Assembly: GCA_026396375.1 (NCBI GenBank)
Contig: JAPLWW010000068.1
Span: 1-7,784, forward strand
DNA: 7,784 nt
Origin: Microcaldota archaeon
GTDB lineage: Archaea; Micrarchaeota; Micrarchaeia; Anstonellales; J096
Direction: 5' to 3'
The position numbers were made by a program, and so were the translations under genes. The notes under the pieces are model-generated. The model was not told the origin of the DNA, searched no databases, and worked only from the letters and a program-made list of their open reading frames with translations. Shown here piece by piece: positions 1 to 5,716 of the stretch. Each line of letters opens with the position of its first letter. The stretch's first letter is position 1.

Positions 1-1
1 T

Positions 2-895
2 AAGGGACTCCAAAACGGGTTCTTCAACAAGGCCTCATGGCAGGGAAACAACGTTTTCAGGCTGAAGTTCAACAAAGGGGCCATGACAATAGACCTTGGG
101 AAATATGTGATAGCGGAAAAGATAGAGGAGGAGGCAAAGGAGCACCCTTTCTCCGAAACCCTAAGGAACATCCTTTACAATTCGCTGATGGAGGAGATTG
201 AAACAATAAACCAGGACAGAGTAATACGGATGAAATTCAGGCAAAGGGGGACCCTGTATGTTGAGATGTACGGCAAGGCAAAGGCAGTCCTTGTCGGGGA
301 AGACGGGAACATAGCCGCATATTTTGTCAAGGACGGCAAGGAAAAGCTGGAAAACAAAACAAAGTACAAGATTCCGGAAACTATGCCATTGGACGGAAAG
401 ATATACCTGGAGCAGTTCAAGGGAAAGCCCATAGGCGCAGTCATGGCAAGGATGCTTGGGAAAATATACTCAAAATGGATCCTTGAAAAGGAGGGGATGA
501 AGGAAACCGAAACAGACTACGACGCAAAGAAGCTGGACGAGATAATTGGAAAATACCTTGATCAGCTTGGGGCATTCACAAACAGGGAAAAGAATGACTT
601 TGCCGCGCTTCCCATCTTTGAGGAGAATGAAAAGCGCAGCAGCATTTCGGAGGCTGTAAAATTCTGCATTGAAAATGAAATAAAGGAGAATCCTGAGCTT
701 GAGAAACTCAAAAGATCAAGGGAAAGGATGATCGAGGCCATAGAAGGCTACAAGAAGAAGGCTGACGAGAGCAGGAAGATCGCGGAAGCTATCTATGAAA
801 ACTATGAAAAGATAGAGGAAACCCTGGAAAAAGCAAAAAAAGGGGAAATTGAAGGGGTAAACAGGAAGGAAAAGACAATAGAAATAGAAATTTAA
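2..895 (+). CDS. NFACT-N domain protein (Rqc2/NEMF/RqcH family), 5'-partial, lacking NFACT-R
   Basis: The reading frame is open from the first bases of the window, so the ATG at 83 is probably internal and the gene starts upstream; 297 residues are visible. The pattern (FNKASWQGNNVFRLKF, then a strand ending IDLGKY, then LRNILYNSLMEEIETINQDRV) fits the NFACT-N domain of ribosome-quality-control factors. It includes the Asp-Arg pair (D72 R73 of the visible part) that family members use in tRNA binding and C-terminal tailing of stalled nascent chains. An HhH-like helical section follows (about residues 135-190). Next is the charged coiled-coil helix (about 225-280) with the family-like IYENYEKIEETL, and the start of the middle domain (GVNRKEKTIEIEI). 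The protein then stops. Usual members are 550-700 aa and continue through a second coil and the NFACT-R RNA-binding domain; this one would be near 320 aa. The family call is from remembered motifs, not a search. Confidence 0.75.
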   Translation, partial: KGLQNGFFNKASWQGNNVFRLKFNKGAMTIDLGKYVIAEKIEEEAKEHPFSETLRNILYNSLMEEIETINQDRVIRMKFRQRGTLYVEMYGKAKAVLVGEDGNIAAYFVKDGKEKLENKTKYKIPETMPLDGKIYLEQFKGKPIGAVMARMLGKIYSKWILEKEGMKETETDYDAKKLDEIIGKYLDQLGAFTNREKNDFAALPIFEENEKRSSISEAVKFCIENEIKENPELEKLKRSRERMIEAIEGYKKKADESRKIAEAIYENYEKIEETLEKAKKGEIEGVNRKEKTIEIEI

Positions 896-897
896 AC
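888..897 (+). promoter_or_regulatory. possible TATA box for the 930 gene
   Basis: AAATTTAAAC overlaps the stop codon of the NFACT gene and lies about 35 bp before the ATG at 930. This would place a start of transcription near 918 and a leader of about 12 nt. It is weak evidence, because the two genes could equally be co-transcribed. Confidence 0.3.
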
Positions 898-929
898 AGT
901 TTGTTTGCAATGTAATATGGGCGAATGGC

Positions 930-1199
930 ATGAAGCAGGACCAGAAAGAGGTGCAGAGCGTTGGCAAGGCTGAAAAGGAGCCAAAGAGAATACCCAAAGC
1001 TGTTGCAAATGACGATATTATACTGAAGCAGATATCAAAAAGGATAGAGGAGACCATGGTTGCCCAAAAGAATGAGGAATTAAGGGTGCCGATAGCAAAG
1101 ACAAAAAGCGTTTCAGGGATCATGACAAGGGAGGCCTTGGAAAGCGCAAGAAGCCTTGCAAAGAGGATATCCGAGAACAGGATAGATGAATGGGTATAG
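930..1199 (+). CDS. hypothetical protein, 89 aa, highly charged
   Basis: I do not recognise this protein. It has a Lys/Glu-rich, probably disordered N-terminal third (residues 1-28, with a KEPKRIPKAV stretch). A predicted helix follows (about 29-48, DDIILKQISKRIEETMVAQK), then a short linker with VPIAKTKSVSG, and a second helix (about 68-85) ending in DEWV. It has no cysteines, membrane segments or signal peptide, so a small cytosolic protein is likely. It starts 34 bp after the NFACT gene and ends 11 bp before the next small gene, so all three may form one transcript. Codon use (AGG arginine, ATA isoleucine, GCA alanine) matches the neighbours, which supports a real gene. No Shine-Dalgarno sequence is obvious before the ATG; an ATG at 917 is in another frame and runs only 18 codons. 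Confidence 0.6.
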   Translation: MKQDQKEVQSVGKAEKEPKRIPKAVANDDIILKQISKRIEETMVAQKNEELRVPIAKTKSVSGIMTREALESARSLAKRISENRIDEWV

Positions 1200-1210
1200 G
1201 GGCTGGTAAA

Positions 1211-1579
1211 ATGTCGCAAAAGGAATTCAGGCCGTTTGAAAAGGTTTCCAGTGAAGCGAAGAAGAAGATAGTTGACATCTGGAAATTCATGGGCGAGGAG
1301 GACAAGGAGCATTTCATAAACCAGGTCGCGCTGTCATTGTCCATTTGGGGGACTGACGACGAGGGCAAGGGGATAGTGGCAAAGGTAATGGAAATCCTGG
1401 TGAAGGACGGAAGCAAGAACCTTGCTGATTTTGGAATATACATAGACAGGCTCATGCTCATAGAGAATGACGATAAAATGGAGGAGAAAAACAGCGACAT
1501 AGTGAAGGCAATTGAGGTTGTCGATGCCTACAGGATAAGGTACGAGATGGCTTCTGAGCCGCAAAAGAGCATATTCTGA
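1211..1579 (+). CDS. hypothetical protein, 122 aa
   Basis: I do not recognise this family. The product is predicted mostly helical and soluble. Two amphipathic helices (about residues 11-27, SSEAKKKIVDIWKFMGE, and 30-45) are followed by a WGTDDEGKG turn, helices around 53-82, a Glu/Lys-rich linker (about 85-95), and a last helix to about 115. There are no cysteines, signal peptide or membrane segment. The frame is also open from an ATG at 1190, which would add seven residues and overlap the upstream gene by 10 bp. I prefer 1211 because the seven extra codons (GGT, GCT and similar) are unlike local usage and the next residues look like a normal N-terminus. The stop lies 1 bp from the stop of the converging protease gene. 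It probably shares a transcript with the two genes upstream. Confidence 0.65.
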   Translation: MSQKEFRPFEKVSSEAKKKIVDIWKFMGEEDKEHFINQVALSLSIWGTDDEGKGIVAKVMEILVKDGSKNLADFGIYIDRLMLIENDDKMEEKNSDIVKAIEVVDAYRIRYEMASEPQKSIF

Positions 1580-1580
1580 A

Positions 1581-2810
1581 TTATAGGAATCCGGGTATTA
1601 TCAAAAGTATGAAGCATGCCAATGTCGCATATGAAATGAAGTCGACTATTTCCTTGTTGTGGACAAAAGCCCTAAGTATGTGATGGCCGTCAAAAAGTGG
1701 TATTGGTATCAGGTTTATCATCCCGATCGCGAAATTGAGCCCTGCGGTGAGCCCAAGGACGGACAGCAGGAAGGAGATGTAGGGATTGTCAAACTTCATG
1801 AAGGGAAGCAGGACATTGTCGCATGTCTTTGACTCCACCAGGGAGATGGCCCCGTTGGAGGCCTGCGACTGGGCAAAGCAGATATGGCTGAAATTGAGGA
1901 ATCCGTAGTAGAAAACAAGGAGATAGAGGATACCGAAGATGAACCCGCAGGTTATGTTTGCGGCGCTCCCTGCAACAAGGATCCTGCTCTTTATCATTGG
2001 GGATGCCCTTTCAAGCTCCTTGTCGCTCGGCTCAACGAATGCGCCGACAGGAAGGCTTCCGAAAAGCACGATTCCTGTTGAATTGAGGCTTATCCTTTCA
2101 GACCTTGAAAGGAAGCCGTGGGAAATCTCATGCACAAGGAGGAGTATTATCAATGATATTGTACCTTCAAGGAAAGGGATGTTTATTCCAGGAAGTATAA
2201 GGGATATCCCCGAGGCCATTATGACCTTTTCCCCAAGCACAAAAAGCGCGTAAAGGTTGTATATCACGTTGATCGCGGCCGCATAGAGAGAAACCAGCGC
2301 CGAGCCTCCGAATCCTAGAACGAACAACGGGATGAATATGATGAATATTGTGGTGAATGAGCTTGATGTTGTTGCCTGCTGGGCAGGAAGGGATGACCCC
2401 AGCGCGCTTACCACAACGCTTATGGCAAGGGGATAGATCAGCATGACAAGAAGAAGGAAAGCCATTGAAAGCAGGTAAAGCCCGATCCTTTGTAATCTGG
2501 GCCTCCAGTACATGAACGGAAGAACTAGGGCTCCGAAGCTCAGGAAAAGCATCGTATCCGCCCAAAGCTTGAATATGTGGGAATAGTCCCTTCCCATCCT
2601 GTCAATGAAGTCTATGAAGTATTTCCCCCTTATCATCAGCATCCCAAGCTCGCTCTGGATAAGGTATTTTCTGGAATAGTATTTTGAGACAAGCCACATC
2701 TCGACAATGATCACTACTGTTTTCACAATGTTTGAGACTCCAGGATATCCCAGAAGATAGTACATCAATGAAAGCGAGCCTACGAATATAATGATGTCTA
2801 TTAGGTCCAT
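1581..2810 (-). CDS. site-2 protease (M50) family intramembrane zinc metalloprotease
   Basis: This is a 409-aa polytopic membrane protein with about 9-10 hydrophobic segments. The zinc-binding HEISH motif is at residues 227-231 inside a membrane helix. The second conserved motif, N-x-IPIPLFDG (N366 to G375), supplies the likely third ligand D374. Between them, the cytosolic GAFVEPSDKEL segment (256-266) and RILVAGSAANI (276-286) are typical of archaeal S2P proteins. Such enzymes cut substrates within the membrane, often to release signalling proteins or clear signal peptides. The PDZ domain seen in many relatives is absent. In its place is a short extramembrane loop (about 304-342) with two cysteines (C311, C330) that could pair. 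The N-terminal 200 residues add five or so extra membrane segments. The substrate is unknown. The start ATG is well placed behind a TATA-like box, and the gene diverges from korA. Confidence 0.88.
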   Translation of the reverse strand: MDLIDIIIFVGSLSLMYYLLGYPGVSNIVKTVVIIVEMWLVSKYYSRKYLIQSELGMLMIRGKYFIDFIDRMGRDYSHIFKLWADTMLFLSFGALVLPFMYWRPRLQRIGLYLLSMAFLLLVMLIYPLAISVVVSALGSSLPAQQATTSSSFTTIFIIFIPLFVLGFGGSALVSLYAAAINVIYNLYALFVLGEKVIMASGISLILPGINIPFLEGTISLIILLLVHEISHGFLSRSERISLNSTGIVLFGSLPVGAFVEPSDKELERASPMIKSRILVAGSAANITCGFIFGILYLLVFYYGFLNFSHICFAQSQASNGAISLVESKTCDNVLLPFMKFDNPYISFLLSVLGLTAGLNFAIGMINLIPIPLFDGHHILRAFVHNKEIVDFISYATLACFILLIIPGFL

Positions 2811-2840
2811 GTTATCTCAATAGACCTTTTCCAGCTATGG

Positions 2841-2848
2841 TTTTAAAA
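2841..2848 (-). promoter_or_regulatory. probable TATA box of the S2P protease gene
   Basis: On the minus strand TTTTAAAA lies about 30-38 bp before the ATG at 2810. This fits an archaeal core promoter giving a leader of about 10 nt. The position is read directly; its function is inferred. Confidence 0.5.
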
Positions 2849-2868
2849 GACTACGTTGATTGACTACG
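2849..2868. repeat. direct repeat GACTACG x2 in the divergent promoter region
   Basis: GACTACG occurs at 2849-2855 and again at 2862-2868, separated by TTGATT, giving a 13-bp period. It sits between the two opposite TATA-like boxes and abuts the S2P box, where a transcription regulator could affect either gene. Two copies of a 7-mer this close can occur by chance. Confidence 0.4.
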
Positions 2869-2883
2869 AAAGCAACGCAATTC

Positions 2884-2891
2884 TTTTTAAT
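2884..2891 (+). promoter_or_regulatory. probable TATA box of the korAB operon
   Basis: TTTTTAAT lies 31-38 bp before the korA ATG, predicting transcription from about 2912. The short leader carries GATGATC (2913-2919), close to the GGTGATC part of an archaeal Shine-Dalgarno sequence. Confidence 0.5.
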
Positions 2892-2921
2892 GGTTGGGAA
2901 ACATAGATAAGCGATGATCAT

Positions 2922-4697
2922 ATGGAATTAAACATCAAGATAGGGGCTGCGGCAGGGGAAGGCGCATTTGTGATGGGCGCAACCGCAGGAAAGATATTCA
3001 CAAGGGGAGGATACTGTGTTTTCGGATATCCGGAATATCCCTCGCTGATCAGGGAAGGCCATAACTCATACCAGGTAATTGTCTCGGACAGGAAGATATT
3101 GACTCCAACAATGGAAAGCGACGTTGTAATTGCAGTGAACAAGAACACGATAAAGTTCCATTCAGAATCCATGAAAAAGGGGAGCATACTTCTGTTTGAC
3201 TCTGAACTGGACATCAACGGCACGGGAATAAGGGAGGATATTGTGAAGATAAGCCTTCCTGTCAATGGCATAATAAAGGAGCAGAAGGCAGACCCTAAGA
3301 TGAAGAATTTTACCTATCTGGGGGCGTTGCTTGCAGTGCTTGGCTATCCCCTGGAGGAGCTCAACAAGGCAATAGAGGACCAGTTTTCAAGGAAAGGCAA
3401 GGAAATAGTCGATGCAAACCTCAGGGTTGCAAATGCAGGGTATGATTTTGTCAAAAAGAATTATGATGCCAAGCAGGAGATGAAGCCCATTGGGAAGCCA
3501 AGGCCATATATGACAGGAAATGAGGCGATTTCCATAGGGCTTCTGAAAGGCGGACTGAGCTTTTTTTCCGCATATCCCATGACTCCTGCCACAGGGGTTC
3601 TCCATTACCTGATAAAGAACCAGGACAGGGACGGGGTTGTTGTCATGCAGGCGGAAGATGAGATATCTGCAGCCAATATGGCGATAGGCGCGTCTTTCGC
3701 AGGCTCAAGGGCAGCAACAGGGACAAGCGGGGGCGGATTCGCGCTAATGACAGAGGCAGTGAGCATGGCAGCCATTGCAGAAACGCCTATAGTCATGTTT
3801 TTGGCGCAAAGAGTAGGCCCTTCGACAGGGATGCCGACATGGACAGAGCAGGGAGACATATTCCAGGTTCTTGGGGCAGGGCAGGGAGAATTCCCAAGGG
3901 TGGTTTTGGCTCCAGGGGATCCGAAGGAGATGATAGAGATAAGCGCAGACTCGCTGAACATTGCAGAGGAATTCCAGATTCCGGTATTTTTATTATCTGA
4001 CAAGTTCCTTTCGGAAAGCTATTATACCATAGACGATGCAGAGCACATAAAGTTCAAGCTCAATAGGGGAAAAATGGCAAAGGGAAGCCTTCCTGAGCTT
4101 AAGCCAGGGGAAAGGTACAAAAGATACGCCATCACTGATGACGGGGTTTCCCCAAGGACTGTTCCGGGGATACCTAACGGCCAGCATGTTGCCTCCAGCT
4201 ATGAGCATTATGAGGATAGCTTCTCAACAGAGCTTTTTGACATGAGGGTAGCCCAAGTGGACAAAAGGGCAAGGAAGATCGCAAAGATCCTTGAAAGGTC
4301 ATACGAGCCAAAGGTATATTCATTCAAGGGAGACGATGCAGTGGTTGTCTGGGGATCCCAGCTGGGCCCTGCATTGAAGGCGGCCGAGAACGGAAAGTTT
4401 GACGTTATCCATTTCACATGGCTTTATCCTTTGAGTAAAGAGAAGGTGATGAAGGCTTTCTCAAACTACAAGGCGATCTACTTTGCGGAGAACAACAGCA
4501 CAGGGGTGTTTGAGAAGCTGGTGAAGATGGAGCTTGGGATAGAGCCAAAGGCCTCAATAAGGAAATACAACGGAAGGCCTTTGCTGCCCCAGCAGATGGA
4601 GAATGCTGTTGCGGAGATAAGGAAGAACGGGAAAAGCGTCGTTATCAGGAATGAGGAGCACGATGACTTTGAGTTTTACTCCCCTTGGAGGTATTAG
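2922..4697 (+). CDS. korA: 2-oxoacid:ferredoxin oxidoreductase, fused gamma-alpha subunit
   Basis: This is the large subunit of the thiamine-pyrophosphate, CoA-dependent enzyme that converts 2-oxoacids to acyl-CoA and CO2 while reducing ferredoxin in the cytosol. Residues 1-180 are the gamma domain (IGAAAGEGAFVMG, GYPEYPSLIREGHNSY). From about 197 the alpha domain begins, with the signature YPMTPAT at 218-224 (usually YPITP) and ATGTSGGGFALM at 265-276. The QRVGPSTGMPT segment at 296-306 contains an Arg likely to contact substrate or CoA. The C-terminal domain II (about 465-575) contains FTWLYPLS and FAENNSTG. The length of 591 aa suits the fused type known from Sulfolobus (about 630 aa). No ferredoxin-like delta domain is present, again as in the two-subunit enzymes. 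The stop is immediately followed by the korB start region, so the two are one operon. Substrate preference (pyruvate, 2-oxoglutarate or broad) cannot be read from the sequence. Confidence 0.93.
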   Translation: MELNIKIGAAAGEGAFVMGATAGKIFTRGGYCVFGYPEYPSLIREGHNSYQVIVSDRKILTPTMESDVVIAVNKNTIKFHSESMKKGSILLFDSELDINGTGIREDIVKISLPVNGIIKEQKADPKMKNFTYLGALLAVLGYPLEELNKAIEDQFSRKGKEIVDANLRVANAGYDFVKKNYDAKQEMKPIGKPRPYMTGNEAISIGLLKGGLSFFSAYPMTPATGVLHYLIKNQDRDGVVVMQAEDEISAANMAIGASFAGSRAATGTSGGGFALMTEAVSMAAIAETPIVMFLAQRVGPSTGMPTWTEQGDIFQVLGAGQGEFPRVVLAPGDPKEMIEISADSLNIAEEFQIPVFLLSDKFLSESYYTIDDAEHIKFKLNRGKMAKGSLPELKPGERYKRYAITDDGVSPRTVPGIPNGQHVASSYEHYEDSFSTELFDMRVAQVDKRARKIAKILERSYEPKVYSFKGDDAVVVWGSQLGPALKAAENGKFDVIHFTWLYPLSKEKVMKAFSNYKAIYFAENNSTGVFEKLVKMELGIEPKASIRKYNGRPLLPQQMENAVAEIRKNGKSVVIRNEEHDDFEFYSPWRY

Positions 4698-4702
4698 GTG
4701 AT
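4687..4702 (+). promoter_or_regulatory. two overlapping ribosome-binding options at the korB start
   Basis: GGAGGT (4687-4692) is 5 nt before a GTG at 4698, and GGTGAT (4697-4702) is 4 nt before the in-frame ATG at 4707. Either could initiate korB. The ATG gives the N-terminus typical of the family, a few residues shorter before the first cysteine pair. Confidence 0.5.
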
Positions 4703-4706
4703 TACA

Positions 4707-5582
4707 ATGGCAAATGTTGAAGTTTTTAATGTTAATGAGAAGCCCCAGTGGTGCGCAGGATGCGGGGACTATGGGATATTGGCGTCGTTGAAAGCCGCCA
4801 TTTCAGAGCTGAACATAAATCCCAACGAGACAGTGATCGTTTCAGGGATAGGGTGCGGAAGCAAGATCCCCCATTACCTGAGGTCCTATGGGTATGAGGG
4901 GCTGCACGGAAGGATCCTTCCGCTGGCTGAAGGAATCAAGATGGCAAATCCCAAGCTGACAGTGATTGGCATCGGAGGGGACGGGGACGGGCTTTCCGAG
5001 GGAGGAAATCATTTCCTGCATGCGCCAAGGAAGAATGTCAATTACACGTATATTGTCCAGGACAACCATATTTACGCATTGACAACAGGCCAGACTTCTC
5101 CAACAACTCCAAAAGGATTGAAGAACAAGACATCACCGACTGAGGAGCTTTATGAGCAGATGAATCCCCTGGCAGTTGCATTGGTCAACGGAACAAGGTT
5201 TGTGGCAGCGTCATTCGCAGGGAACATCAAGCATACTGCCGAGATGATGAAAAAGGCTATTTCCCACAAGGGATTCAGTTACTTGAATATTTACCAGCCA
5301 TGCGTATCATGGAACAATGTCAACACCTACCAGTGGTACATGCAAAGGTGCTATGACCTCCAGCAGGCAGGCCATGACTCCTCAAATTTCGATGCGGCGC
5401 TGGCAAAGGCGATGGAGCCTTACAGGAACGGCTTCGAGAAACTGCCGGTGGGGATTTTCTACGAAAACAACGAAAGGAAGCCGCTTGATGAAATCCACCC
5501 GACGCTTGCAAAAGGGATGATCCCGGCAAGCAAGGATATAACCAACATCGACATAGGCAAGATGCTGGAGGAGGCGCTTTGA
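4707..5582 (+). CDS. korB: 2-oxoacid:ferredoxin oxidoreductase, beta subunit
   Basis: This is the partner of the preceding gene. It carries thiamine pyrophosphate and the single 4Fe-4S cluster. Numbered from the ATG, WCAGCG supplies C16 and C19, GIGCGSK supplies C50, and YQPCVSW supplies C199. The spacing closely matches the four cluster ligands of the Sulfolobus enzyme. K53, just after the third cysteine, is the usual substrate-carboxylate lysine. The TPP/magnesium motif runs from GDG (91-93) to N120 in VQDN, with SEGGNHFLHAPRKN between. DNHIYALTTGQTSPT resembles the KorB/broad 2-oxoacid type (DNxxYGLTKGQxSPT) rather than the PorB type. The protein is 291 aa, a normal length. An alternative GTG start at 4698 would add three residues. 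Transcription is almost certainly shared with korA, and the downstream tRNA begins only 26 bp after the stop. Confidence 0.94.
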   Translation: MANVEVFNVNEKPQWCAGCGDYGILASLKAAISELNINPNETVIVSGIGCGSKIPHYLRSYGYEGLHGRILPLAEGIKMANPKLTVIGIGGDGDGLSEGGNHFLHAPRKNVNYTYIVQDNHIYALTTGQTSPTTPKGLKNKTSPTEELYEQMNPLAVALVNGTRFVAASFAGNIKHTAEMMKKAISHKGFSYLNIYQPCVSWNNVNTYQWYMQRCYDLQQAGHDSSNFDAALAKAMEPYRNGFEKLPVGIFYENNERKPLDEIHPTLAKGMIPASKDITNIDIGKMLEEAL

Positions 5583-5608
5583 TAGGATAAATTGAATTGA
5601 TCATAAAG

Positions 5609-5682
5609 GCCCCTGTAGTTAAACCAGGATAGAATGCGGGTTTGCGGAACCTGTGATCCGGGTTCAAATCCCGGCGGGGGCG
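5609..5682 (+). tRNA. trnR: tRNA-Arg (anticodon GCG)
   Basis: The 74-nt sequence folds as a complete cloverleaf. The acceptor stem pairs GCCCCTG with CGGGGGC (one T-G wobble), with G73 and no encoded CCA. The D arm GTT/AAT has loop residues A14, A15, G18, G19, A20 and A21. The anticodon stem CGGGT/ACCTG closes the loop TTGCGGA, so positions 34-36 are GCG. The variable loop is TGAT, whose T48 can pair with A15. The T arm is CCGGG-TTCAAAT-CCCGG. A20 agrees with arginine identity. It reads CGC/CGU codons. There is no intron. No clear TATA box lies at the right distance, so the tRNA may be processed from the korAB transcript. Confidence 0.93.
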
Positions 5683-5688
5683 ATACGC

Positions 5689-5695
5689 TTTAAAA
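5689..5695 (+). promoter_or_regulatory. probable TATA box of the metzincin gene
   Basis: TTTAAAA begins 6 bp after the tRNA end and its centre is 25 bp before the ATG at 5717. Transcription would then start at or next to the start codon, giving a leaderless mRNA. No Shine-Dalgarno sequence is needed or evident. Confidence 0.45.
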
Positions 5696-5716
5696 TGAGG
5701 GACGGAAAAGGCTATT

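Noticed and set aside
834..845. A7G4 homopolymer as a frameshift that truncates the NFACT protein
   Set aside because: The frame after the run still encodes family-like sequence (IEGVNRKEKTIEIEI), and neither other frame continues into an NFACT-R-like product downstream.
716..1312. Long minus-strand open frame of 198 codons
   Set aside because: It lies antisense to the NFACT gene and the 930 gene. Its Phe/Leu/Ser-rich product is what the complement of Lys/Glu-rich coding DNA gives, and the plus-strand genes have the better codon use.
1884..2253. Plus-strand open frames with Cys-containing products inside the S2P gene
   Set aside because: They are complements of the conserved S2P coding region around HEISH and have no independent support.
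5609..5682. Reading the tRNA as tRNA-Ala(TGC)
   Set aside because: That shift breaks the anticodon stem. The seven-base loop TTGCGGA closed by CGGGT/ACCTG gives GCG, and A20 suits arginine.
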